Under the pieces are notes generated by a model. That model saw only the letters and a list, made by a program, of their open reading frames with translations, ran no database searches and was not told the DNA's origin. Shown here piece by piece: positions 26,066-33,645 of a DNA stretch of 44,141 nt. The stretch spans positions 1-44,141 of the forward strand of contig JAPUDV010000119.1 of NCBI GenBank assembly GCA_027492875.1, written 5' to 3'. Both the position numbers and the translations under genes were made by a program. Each line of letters begins with the position of its first letter. Position 1 is the first letter of the stretch. Source of the stretch: Candidatus Competibacteraceae bacterium (lineage in GTDB: Bacteria > Pseudomonadota > Gammaproteobacteria > Competibacterales > Competibacteraceae).

Positions 26066-26677
26066 TCAGTAGCCGCCCACGACCGGCCGGACATCGGTGG
26101 CCCGCATTCCGGCGCGGCGGGCGGCCTCCAAACCGGCGTCGGCGTCTTCAAACACCTGGCAGTAGCGCGGCTCGACGCCGATCCGGCGGGCCGCTTCCAG
26201 AAACAGATCCGGCTCGGGTTTGGGCGGCAGGCCATCGTCGGCGGTCAGCACCACCGGGAACAGCTCGCGCAAATTGATCGCCCGCAGTGTCTGTTCCACG
26301 TTGACGCAGTTGCTGCCCGATACCACCGCCATCGGCAGGCGACCGTGGCAACGCCGCGCCAGCGCCGCCACCGGCTCCATCGGCCGCGCCCGCCGCAGCC
26401 GCGCCAGGGTCCGCCGTTCCTTGTCGGCGGTAAACCGTTCCACATCGATATGCCAGCCGAACTCCACGTTGTACAGCGCAACGATCAGCGCGGTGGGCTT
26501 GCCGTTATGCCGGATCAGGAATTCCAGCGGACACGCCAGATCCAGCGCGGCGAAGGTTTCTTCCCAGGCCGCGTAGTGGGCGGGCAGGGTATCGGCCAGG
26601 GTACCGTCGCAGTCGAAGATGAGCCCCCGGACCCAGACGGGCACGTCCAGGATGGACGACGAATGGGCCACCGCCAT
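26066..26677 (-). CDS. HAD-superfamily phosphatase (beta-phosphoglucomutase-like)
   Basis: A 203-residue subfamily IA haloacid-dehalogenase-like hydrolase. Catalytic D22 and D24 lie in LIFDCDGTLADT, the cap domain follows at about 30-95, motif II is VVSGSNC, motif III is the Lys in PPKPEPDLFLEAA and motif IV is VFEDADAG. It is close to YqaB and beta-phosphoglucomutase-like phosphatases that act on sugar phosphates such as fructose 1-phosphate, but sequence alone does not settle the substrate. Its start is 2 bases after the pilU stop, so it is translated from the pilU message. The sia operon follows. Confidence 0.9.
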   Translation of the reverse strand: MAVAHSSSILDVPVWVRGLIFDCDGTLADTLPAHYAAWEETFAALDLACPLEFLIRHNGKPTALIVALYNVEFGWHIDVERFTADKERRTLARLRRARPMEPVAALARRCHGRLPMAVVSGSNCVNVEQTLRAINLRELFPVVLTADDGLPPKPEPDLFLEAARRIGVEPRYCQVFEDADAGLEAARRAGMRATDVRPVVGGY

Positions 26678-26679
26678 CC

Positions 26680-27870
26680 TCAGCCACCTCCCGAACGCGG
26701 TGGAGTGCGTGGTGGGGTCGCCGCCGTTGGTGCGGGTTTCTCCTCTTCCTCGGGCTCCGCCAGGGCTTCCAGCGATAACCCCGAACCGCCCGGCTTCTCG
26801 GCGCCTGTCGCCCCGCCGGACAGATTGATCCGCAACCGCAGGTTGTTGGTGGAATCGGCGTTTCTGATCGCCTCCTCGCGGCTAATCTTGCCGGCCCGGA
26901 ATAATTCGAACAGCGCCTGATCGAAGGTCTGCATACCCAAGCCGCCGGACTTCTCCATGACTTCCTTGATCCCTCCCACCTCGCCACGCTTGATCAAGGT
27001 TTCCACCATCGGTGAGTTTAAGAGCACTTCGATGGCCGCCACTCGCTTGCCGTCAACGGTTGGAATCAGGCGCTGCGAGATGAAAGCGCGTAAATTGGTC
27101 GATAAATCGGCCAGCAGTTGCGGCCGGCGCTCCTCGGGAAAGAAGTTGACGATGCGGTCCAGCGCCTGATTGGCGCTGTTGGCGTGCAGGGTGGAAATCG
27201 CCAGATGGCCGGTTTCGGCGAAGGCCAGAGCGTGCTCCATGGTTTCACGGTCGCGGATTTCACCGATCAGGATTACATCCGGGGCCTGGCGCAGGGTGTT
27301 CTTGAGGGCATCGGCGTAGTTGAGGGTATCTACCCCGATCTCGCGCTGATTGACGATGGAGTGCTTGTGACGGTGCATGAACTCAATCGGATCCTCGATG
27401 GTGATAATGTGGCCGCCGCTGTTCGTGTTGCGGTAATCGATCAAGGCCGCCAGCGAGGTGGATTTGCCCGAACCGGTGCCGCCGACAAACAGGACCAGGC
27501 CGCGCTTTTCCATGATCACCTGGGTCAGCACCGGCGGTAGGCCCAGCGTTTCGATGCTGGGAATCTCCGTCTTGATGTTGCGGATCACCATCGAGATTTC
27601 GCCACGCTGCTTGAAGATGTTGATCCGGAATCGACCCACGCCCGTTTCGCCGATAGCCAGATTCATCTCCAGGCTCTTCTCGAATTCCGCGATCTGCGCC
27701 GCATCCATCAGCGAATAAGCGATCTTCTTGACTCGCCCAGGCGGCAGTGGATCCTTGTCCAAGGCTCGCAGCACGCCCTGAAACTTGCCGCAGGGCGGCG
27801 CTCCGGTGCTCAGGTAGATATCGGACCCATCCCGACGGGCTAGCGTCAGCAAATAATCTTTCAGCTCCAT
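26680..27870 (-). CDS. pilU: PilT/PilU-type pilus retraction ATPase
   Basis: A 396-residue hexameric secretion ATPase of the PilT/PilU branch, which powers type IV pilus retraction from the cytoplasmic side. Walker A GGTGSGKST is at 130-138, the Asp box and Walker B follow (IEDPIEFMH, APDVILIGEIRDRETM), and the His box is ETGHLAISTLHANSA. It resembles PilU rather than PilT in the N-terminal LTLARRDGSDIYLSTGAPPCGKF and the longer tail. The tail (about 350-396) is Pro/Glu/Ala-rich low-complexity sequence. The start at 27870 has GGAG 8 bases upstream; the frame is open further but runs through the 113-bp repeat, which ends 31 bases before the start codon. No PilT or other pilus gene is in the window. 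Confidence 0.93.
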   Translation of the reverse strand: MELKDYLLTLARRDGSDIYLSTGAPPCGKFQGVLRALDKDPLPPGRVKKIAYSLMDAAQIAEFEKSLEMNLAIGETGVGRFRINIFKQRGEISMVIRNIKTEIPSIETLGLPPVLTQVIMEKRGLVLFVGGTGSGKSTSLAALIDYRNTNSGGHIITIEDPIEFMHRHKHSIVNQREIGVDTLNYADALKNTLRQAPDVILIGEIRDRETMEHALAFAETGHLAISTLHANSANQALDRIVNFFPEERRPQLLADLSTNLRAFISQRLIPTVDGKRVAAIEVLLNSPMVETLIKRGEVGGIKEVMEKSGGLGMQTFDQALFELFRAGKISREEAIRNADSTNNLRLRINLSGGATGAEKPGGSGLSLEALAEPEEEEKPAPTAATPPRTPPRSGGG

Positions 27871-27900
27871 CGTTTTTCTCCACGCTGCCAAACGCTGATC

Positions 27901-28013
27901 TATAGCGTTCCCCTCTGAGTTGTGAAATCGCCGTTTCGAACCACCCCGGCGCTGCGCGCCACCCCTCCTGGTCCAAGGTGGGGAAATTTCACAACGGATT
28001 TTGGAACATAGCA
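27901..28013. repeat. Structured 113-bp MITE-like repeat, copy 2
   Basis: Same orientation and layout as the copy at 21670-21782. The left end TATAGCGTTCC is perfect. The right end (GGAACATAGCA) is degenerate, so the terminal inverted repeat is damaged on that side. The inner pair GTTGTGAAAT / ATTTCACAAC is fully complementary here. GGCGC-tgc-GCGCC and CCCCTCC / GGTGGGG are kept. It lies between ggt and pilU, both on the minus strand: it supplies the last seven codons and stop of ggt and ends 31 bases before the pilU start. Confidence 0.85.
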
Positions 28014-29539
28014 GGCTTTGAATCGACCGCCGCCGCATGGCCGCCGCGCCGCGGGTCGCCCGCACCCTGGCCGTCGGGGGCCATCGCGTTGACCCCGCCG
28101 AAATACACGTCCTGCACCGTCCAGCGGTTGAGCGGCCAGCGCGCCGCCAGACCCGCCAGCGCCGCCTCGGCGAAGCCCGGCTCCACTTGCGCGTGCTGGC
28201 CGTCCCAGTGCAAGCGCGGCGCCTCGACCGCGGCACGTGGGCTCATAGCGAAATCCACCACGTTGCTGATGACTTGCAGCAGAGCGGTGCGGATGCGCTT
28301 GCTGCCGCCGCTGCCCAGGGCCAGCCAGACCCGATCATCGGCCAGCAGCAACGATGGCGCCATCATCGAGGCCACCCGCATGCCTGGCGGGCTGACGTGA
28401 AAGCCCTCCGGATGCAGGTCGTCCTCGCCCATCATGTTGTTGAGCATGATCCCGACGCCGGGCGCGTAGTAACCGGAACCCTCGCCGTTGGAGGTGGTCA
28501 TGCTGGCGGCGTTGCCTTCGGCGTCGCAAACGCTGACGTGGGTGGTGCCGCCGGACGCGGTGCGCACCCGTTCCATGCTTTCGCTCAGGCCCGGCCCGCC
28601 CAGATCGGCCGGACTGAGATAACCTTCGGCGCGGCGGCGATCCACTTCCTCCATCACCGCCGCCAGCAGCGCCAGATGGGCCGACGAACCGAAACCGAGT
28701 CCAGCCACCTCGCGCGCTTCCAGCAGGCGCAGCGACAGGGCGATCAGCGAGCCGCCGAAGGAAGGCGGCGGGTTGGTCAGCAACCGGCAGCCGCGATAGT
28801 CCATCGGCAGCGGCTCCCGTTCGATCACCCGGTAGGCGGACAGGTCGGCGGCTGTCAGCAGACCGCCGCCTTCGTTCATGTCGCGGATGAGGCGGCGAGC
28901 CAAATCGCCTTCGTAGAACTCCCGCTCGCCCTCGCGCGGCAGGGTTTCCAAAAATGCCGCCAGTTCCGGGTTGCGATACGTATCGCCCTCGCCCAAATAG
29001 CGCCCGCCCGGCTGGAACAGCGCCCGCCCGGCGGCGGTCAGGGTCATGATCGGCGTCAGCAGGTCCAGAAAATAGGCCTGTTTGGCGTTGATCGCGACCC
29101 CATCGCGCGCCAGTTCGACCGCCGGCGCCAGCACCTCGCGCAGCGGCAGCCGCCCCAGGCGTCGGTGAACGTGCAGGTAACCGCGCAGCACGCCGGGCAC
29201 CGCCGCCGAGCCCAGGCCGGCGTTAAAAACCTGCTCGCTGCCGGGAAAGCGAACCGTGATCGGCAAAAAGTGCGGCTCCAACTGGCTGCGCCGCAAACCT
29301 TGCCCCGGCGTATCCACAAAAAAATCGAACAGCACCGCCCGGCCCCGCGCGGTACGGGCCAACAGAAAACCGCCGCCGCCGAGACTGGTCAGCGCCGGCT
29401 CGACCACGGCGGCGGCGAAACCGGCCGCCACCGCCGCGTCGAAGGCGTTGCCGCCGGCGCGCAGGATGTCGCAGGCCGCCACGGTGACGCGCGGATGGCC
29501 GCTCGCCACGCCGCCCCCGAGTGCTTGGCTTTCCGTCAT
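27989..29539 (-). CDS. ggt: Gamma-glutamyltransferase family protein
   Basis: A 516-residue Ntn-hydrolase that autocleaves into two chains and cleaves or transfers gamma-glutamyl groups, as from glutathione. The nucleophile threonine is T332 in SGGTTHVSVCDAEGNAASMT, and GSGYYAPGVGIMLNN and GSGGSKRI follow as in the family. N-terminal GGGVASGHPRVTVAACDILRAGGNAFDAAV is typical. No signal peptide is visible, whereas E. coli GGT is periplasmic, so this one may be cytoplasmic or the substrate may differ. The family C-terminus normally ends near GGHAAAV (499-505); here the last seven residues and the stop come from the 113-bp repeat. The rhlB stop is 27 bases upstream. Confidence 0.93.
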   Translation of the reverse strand: MTESQALGGGVASGHPRVTVAACDILRAGGNAFDAAVAAGFAAAVVEPALTSLGGGGFLLARTARGRAVLFDFFVDTPGQGLRRSQLEPHFLPITVRFPGSEQVFNAGLGSAAVPGVLRGYLHVHRRLGRLPLREVLAPAVELARDGVAINAKQAYFLDLLTPIMTLTAAGRALFQPGGRYLGEGDTYRNPELAAFLETLPREGEREFYEGDLARRLIRDMNEGGGLLTAADLSAYRVIEREPLPMDYRGCRLLTNPPPSFGGSLIALSLRLLEAREVAGLGFGSSAHLALLAAVMEEVDRRRAEGYLSPADLGGPGLSESMERVRTASGGTTHVSVCDAEGNAASMTTSNGEGSGYYAPGVGIMLNNMMGEDDLHPEGFHVSPPGMRVASMMAPSLLLADDRVWLALGSGGSKRIRTALLQVISNVVDFAMSPRAAVEAPRLHWDGQHAQVEPGFAEAALAGLAARWPLNRWTVQDVYFGGVNAMAPDGQGAGDPRRGGHAAAVDSKPAMFQNPL

Positions 29540-29566
29540 GTTCCCGATTTCTCCGCCGGCGTCGGC

Positions 29567-30832
29567 TCAGCCGCGGGCCGGCCGGCGGTGCGGCGCGCGG
29601 CCGCGCGGGCGGTCGCCGCCGGATAGCGGCGGCCGATGGCGCTCCAGCCGCTTGGGCGGTTTGTACTCCAGCAGCAGATCCTCGGTGATCGGCAGCACCG
29701 AAATCTTCTGGCCGATGAAGTCCTCGATATCTGGCAGCGAGTAGACGTATTCCTCGCAGGCGAAGCTGATGGCGTCGCCGCTGGCGCCAACGCGGGCGGT
29801 GCGGCCGATGCGGTGGACGTAGTCTTCGCGCTCCTGCGGTAGATCGAAGTTGATCACATGGGTCACATCCGCGATGTGCAAGCCGCGCGCCGCCACGTCG
29901 GTCGCCACCAGGATCGGCAGCTCGCCGCGCTGGAACGACTCCAGCAGGCGCAGGCGCTTGTGCTGGGGAATATCGCCCGACAGCACACCGGCTTCATGGC
30001 CGTTGCCGAGCAGGTAACCGGTCACCCGGTCGGCCGCCCGCTTGGTGTTGACGAAGATCATGGTGCGTTTGGGGTTCTGCTGGCGCAGCACCCCCAGCAG
30101 TAGCGGGATCTTGTCGTGGCCGGAGACGTGATACAGCGCCTGACGGACCTTGTCGGCGGTCACGTGCTCGGCTTCGATCCGCACCACCTGCGGGCTGTTC
30201 ATGTGCTCGTAGGCCAGCTCCATGACCCGGTTGCTCAGGGTGGCGGAGAACAGCATGTTAATGCGCTGACCGGGGGGCGGCATCTTGCGCAGCAGGTAGC
30301 GGATGTCGGCGATGAAGCCCAGATCGAACATGCGATCGGCCTCGTCCAGCACCACTACCTCGATGTTGGACAGTTTGTAGACGCCCTGTTTGTAGTAATC
30401 GATCAGGCGCCCAGGCGTGCCGATCAGCACGTCCACCCCGCTTTCGAGCTGGCGGCGCTGGCTGTCGTAGCCGGTCCCACCGTAAACGGCGGCGAATTTG
30501 AGGCCGGTGTAACGCCCCAGCAATTCGGCATCGCGGTGAATCTGCACCGCCAGCTCGCGGGTGGGGGCGATGACCAGCGTCCAGGGACCGACTTCGTCCT
30601 CGGGAACCGGGGTTTCCATCAGGCGGTGCAGGGCGGCCAATAGAAAGGCGGCGGTCTTGCCGGTGCCGGTCTGAGCCTGGCCGGCGATATCCTGGCCCTG
30701 GAGCGCCAGCGGCAGGGTGGCGGCCTGAATCGGCGTGCAGTGGATGAAACCGGTATCCTCCAGGCTTTCCAGCAACGCATCGTTCAGACCGAGCGAGGAA
30801 AACGGGATATGAGTCAAATGGTCTTTTTGCAT
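29567..30832 (-). CDS. rhlB: ATP-dependent RNA helicase RhlB
   Basis: A 421-residue DEAD-box helicase, exactly the length of E. coli RhlB. RhlB unwinds RNA within the degradosome with RNase E. All motifs are present: the Q motif ([14 protein letters not shown]), [28 protein letters not shown] in [34 protein letters not shown] and HRIGRTAR. The Arg-rich C-terminal tail resembles other RhlB proteins. The frame is open to 31159 but the family begins at the ATG at 30832. The gene is divergent from trxA, which is the E. coli order, and this supports the assignment over other DEAD-box helicases. The ribosome-binding site is not obvious. Confidence 0.95.
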   Translation of the reverse strand: MQKDHLTHIPFSSLGLNDALLESLEDTGFIHCTPIQAATLPLALQGQDIAGQAQTGTGKTAAFLLAALHRLMETPVPEDEVGPWTLVIAPTRELAVQIHRDAELLGRYTGLKFAAVYGGTGYDSQRRQLESGVDVLIGTPGRLIDYYKQGVYKLSNIEVVVLDEADRMFDLGFIADIRYLLRKMPPPGQRINMLFSATLSNRVMELAYEHMNSPQVVRIEAEHVTADKVRQALYHVSGHDKIPLLLGVLRQQNPKRTMIFVNTKRAADRVTGYLLGNGHEAGVLSGDIPQHKRLRLLESFQRGELPILVATDVAARGLHIADVTHVINFDLPQEREDYVHRIGRTARVGASGDAISFACEEYVYSLPDIEDFIGQKISVLPITEDLLLEYKPPKRLERHRPPLSGGDRPRGRAPHRRPARG

Positions 30833-30922
30833 GAGTGATCGACGATCCCGAGTCAGCGGGGTGTGGGGCGGGCGCCACGTTTGAATTAGGCGGAACACCG
30901 AAAGAAATTTGTGCCTTGATGG

Positions 30923-30951
30923 ATTATTTTGCCACAATATCCTCCGTTGAA
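30923..30951 (-). promoter_or_regulatory. rhlB: Candidate rhlB promoter
   Basis: On the minus strand TTCAAC (30951-30946) and AATAAT (30928-30923) are separated by 17 bases in an AT-rich patch of the 271-base rhlB-trxA gap. The predicted leader is about 84 bases. No equally good promoter for trxA is seen in this gap. Confidence 0.3.
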
Positions 30952-31103
30952 CGCCGCGCGCCGTGGATTTTCGCGGCCGCGCCTTGGCGGTGGCCTCTCC
31001 CGGACCCTCTTGGCCGTACCTCGGTCTGTCTGTTTTCGCGCACCAACCGGCCCGCGCGAGCGGCCCGCCGCCCCATCCCCATCCCGAATCGGAGAACCCA
31101 TCC

Positions 31104-31433
31104 GTGAGCGAGCAAATTGTGCATGTCACCGACGAAACCTTCGAGGCCGAAGTGCTCAAGGCCGAACAACCGGTCCTGGTGGACTACTGGGCCGAGTGGT
31201 GCGGACCCTGCCGGATGATCGCGCCGATTCTGGACGAGATCGCCGGGGAATACGCCGGACGGGTCAAGATCTGCAAGCTGAACGTGGACGAGAATCAGGG
31301 CACGCCGCCCAAGTATGGCATCCGCGGCATTCCCACCCTGATGCTGTTTCACAACGGCAACGTCGAAGCCACCAAGGTCGGCGCCATTTCCAAGTCGCAG
31401 CTAACCGCCTTTCTCGACAGCAACCTGCGCTGA
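31104..31433 (+). CDS. trxA: Thioredoxin 1
   Basis: A 109-residue thioredoxin, the same length as E. coli TrxA, that reduces protein disulfides in the cytoplasm. The active site is C33-G-P-C36 in [13 protein letters not shown], and the cis-proline lies in [11 protein letters not shown]. It begins with GTG at 31104; GGAG is 9 bases upstream, and an in-frame ATG further upstream would add a non-family extension. It is followed by rho 214 bases later. The gap has no gene; it contains GATCGC-atc-GCGATC near 31502-31516 but no clear promoter or leader peptide. Confidence 0.96.
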   Translation: MSEQIVHVTDETFEAEVLKAEQPVLVDYWAEWCGPCRMIAPILDEIAGEYAGRVKICKLNVDENQGTPPKYGIRGIPTLMLFHNGNVEATKVGAISKSQLTAFLDSNLR

Positions 31434-31647
31434 ACCTCCGGCGCCCGTCCGCCCGAGGCTGGACGCCGTTTCGCGGCCGTGCTAGCTTACTTGGCGCGCC
31501 GCGATCGCATCGCGATCACCCACCGTCACCACGATCATTCCATACCCCCGCTCCGCCGTCATCCGACCGGCTTCCCGGGGCGCAAACCCCGATCCTTCCC
31601 CGCGGACGCACCCCGACGGCGCCCGCTGCCTCGAGCACGTAGCTTCC

Positions 31648-32904
31648 ATGAATCTGACCGAACTCAAAAAGAAATCCGCCGCCGAACTGATCGCCATCGC
31701 GCAGGAACTGAAGCTCGAGGGCACGGCGCGGTCCCGCAAGCAGGATGTCATCTTCGCGATTCTCAAGGCGCTGGCCAAGAACGGCGAGGATATCTACGGC
31801 GATGGCGTGCTGGAAATCCTGCAGGACGGCTTCGGTTTCCTGCGCTCCGCCGACAGTTCCTACCTAGCCGGCCCCGATGATATTTACGTCTCCCCCAGCC
31901 AGATCCGCCGCTTCAACCTGCGCACCGGCGATACGGTCAGCGGCAAGATCCGCCCGCCCAAGGAAGGCGAGCGCTACTTTGCCCTGCTCAAGGTCGGCGA
32001 CATCAATTTCGAACCACCGGAAGCCTCCAAAAACAAGGTGCTGTTCGAGAACCTGACGCCGCTGCATGCCGATGATCGGCTGTCGCTGGAGCGCGGCAAC
32101 GGCAGCACCGAGGACATCACCGCCCGGGTGATCGACTTGATCTCGCCCATCGGCAAGGGCCAGCGCGGCCTGATCGTCTCGCCGCCCAAGGCCGGCAAGA
32201 CCGTGATGTTGCAGAACATCGCCCAGAGCATCGCCGCCAACCATCCCGAGTGCTATCTCATCGTGCTGCTGATCGACGAGCGACCGGAGGAAGTGACCGA
32301 GATGCAGCGCTCGGTGCGCGGCGAGGTCATCGCCAGCACCTTCGACGAACCAGCCACCCGCCACGTGCAGGTCGCGGAAATGGTGAACGACAAGGCCAAG
32401 CGGCTGGTCGAGCACAAGCGCGACGTGGTGATCCTGCTGGATTCCATCACCCGGCTGGCGCGGGCCTACAACACCGTGGTGCCGGCTTCCGGCAAGGTGC
32501 TGACCGGCGGCGTGGACGCCAACGCCCTGCAGAAACCCAAGCGCTTCTTCGGCGCGGCGCGCAACATCGAGGAGGGCGGTTCGCTGACCATCCTCGCCAC
32601 CGCGCTGATCGACACCGGCTCGCGCATGGACGATGTGATTTACGAGGAATTCAAGGGCACCGGCAACATGGAAATCCATCTCGACCGGCGGATTTCCGAG
32701 AAGCGAGTGTTTCCGGCCATCGACATCAACCGTTCCGGCACCCGTCGCGAGGAATTGCTGACCGAGGCGGACGACCTGCAAAAGATGTGGATACTACGCA
32801 AGCTGTTGCACCCGATGGACGAGTTGCAGGCCATGGAATTCATGCTGGAACGGCTCAAGAACACCCGAACCAACAAGGAATTTTTCGAGTCGATGAAGCG
32901 CTGA
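31648..32904 (+). CDS. rho: Transcription termination factor Rho
   Basis: Rho is a hexameric RNA-dependent ATPase/helicase that ends transcription at C-rich, unstructured RNA. The 418 residues match the 419 of E. coli Rho. The N-terminal domain ([21 protein letters not shown]) and the cold-shock-like RNA-binding fold with DGFGFLRSA are present. The Walker A lysine is K184 in PPKAGKTVM, the Walker B region is [16 protein letters not shown] and the Q-loop region [20 protein letters not shown] follows. No insertions in the RNA-binding domain are seen. It is co-directional with trxA, as in E. coli, and 37 bases ahead of ubiT. Confidence 0.98.
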   Translation: MNLTELKKKSAAELIAIAQELKLEGTARSRKQDVIFAILKALAKNGEDIYGDGVLEILQDGFGFLRSADSSYLAGPDDIYVSPSQIRRFNLRTGDTVSGKIRPPKEGERYFALLKVGDINFEPPEASKNKVLFENLTPLHADDRLSLERGNGSTEDITARVIDLISPIGKGQRGLIVSPPKAGKTVMLQNIAQSIAANHPECYLIVLLIDERPEEVTEMQRSVRGEVIASTFDEPATRHVQVAEMVNDKAKRLVEHKRDVVILLDSITRLARAYNTVVPASGKVLTGGVDANALQKPKRFFGAARNIEEGGSLTILATALIDTGSRMDDVIYEEFKGTGNMEIHLDRRISEKRVFPAIDINRSGTRREELLTEADDLQKMWILRKLLHPMDELQAMEFMLERLKNTRTNKEFFESMKR

Positions 32905-32941
32905 ACGCCGCCTTCCCCCGCTCCGAACCCCATCAAGCCGC

Positions 32942-33466
32942 ATGAACCCCACCACCGATCCCATCGCCAGTTCCCAGTCCTCGCGCCGCCCGACCCTGCC
33001 CGCCCTGCTCGCCTTGCCGCTGACACTGATTCCCGGCCCGGTGCATTCGATCACGCTGACCACGGCCTTGAACGTGCTGTTCGCCGCATGCATCCGCGAG
33101 GGCGAATTCGCGTTCCTGCGCGACCGGGTGCTGGCAATCCAGGTGCGCGACGCCCAAGTGGAGTACCGGCTTCGCTTCGCCGGACCGGCTGGCTTCGTAC
33201 CCGACTTGGCCGAGCAATCGCCGGATCTGACCATCGGCGGCACGATCTACGATTTCCTGGCGCTGGCCACCCGCCGCGAGGATTCCGATACCCTGTTTTT
33301 CAACCGCCGGGTGGTGATGGAAGGCGATACCGCACTGGGGCTGGAATTGAAGAACTGGCTGGATGGAATGGACCTGGAGGCGCTCGGTGGACTGTTACCG
33401 CCGCTACTGCGCGCCACCAACGGCCTGATGGCGGCGTATGAGCGGTTCGGGGGTCGGGCGGCCTGA
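32942..33466 (+). CDS. ubiT: UbiT-like SCP2-domain protein
   Basis: A 174-residue protein of the UbiT (YhbT) family, with an SCP2 lipid-binding domain. The N-terminal PALLALPLTLIPGPVHSITLTTALNVLF and the core LRFAGPAGFVPDLAEQSPDLTIGGTIYDFLALATRREDSDTLFFNRRVVMEGD are typical. UbiT works with UbiU and UbiV in oxygen-independent ubiquinone synthesis in E. coli. Those partners are not in the window. The gene begins 37 bases after rho and may be read from the rho transcript. The ribosome-binding site is weak. Confidence 0.85.
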   Translation: MNPTTDPIASSQSSRRPTLPALLALPLTLIPGPVHSITLTTALNVLFAACIREGEFAFLRDRVLAIQVRDAQVEYRLRFAGPAGFVPDLAEQSPDLTIGGTIYDFLALATRREDSDTLFFNRRVVMEGDTALGLELKNWLDGMDLEALGGLLPPLLRATNGLMAAYERFGGRAA

Positions 33467-33601
33467 GATCGTTCCGGCGACCGAAAAAATTCCGCTACTC
33501 GATTCTCGGCCGACACCCCGCACACCAGATGCGGGATCAGCCGGCTGGCCGTTTCGCCATCGACCCCTCTCCGCCCACCATCCCGGCCCATTGGCGATTG
33601 C

Positions 33602-33610
33602 TGTTATCAT
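33602..33610 (+). promoter_or_regulatory. purL: Candidate extended -10 promoter for purL
   Basis: TGTTATCAT is an extended -10 (TGn-TATCAT) ending 35 bases before the purL ATG. No -35 is evident, as allowed for extended -10 promoters. No clear PurR-type palindrome is seen. Confidence 0.35.
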
Positions 33611-33645
33611 CCGCGCTTTCCCGCTGATCCAGGAGAGTGTTCGCG

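Noticed and set aside
23540..26920. A 1126-residue open frame on the plus strand over siaB, siaA, the HAD gene and pilU
   Set aside because: Antisense to four well-supported genes, and its His/Gln/Arg-rich composition is typical of high-GC antisense frames. It has no recognisable domain.
26680..28236. A longer pilU reading frame reaching 28236
   Set aside because: The extra part runs through the repeat and the end of ggt with no homology; the start at 27870 has a good ribosome-binding site.
28037..29626. A 529-residue plus-strand frame antisense to ggt
   Set aside because: The minus-strand gene has every GGT motif; this frame has none and is low-complexity Arg/Gln/Ala sequence.
33515..33535. 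Intrinsic terminator after ubiT (CCCGCA / TGCGGG)
   Set aside because: A hairpin is possible but there is no T-tract and the stem is only six pairs.
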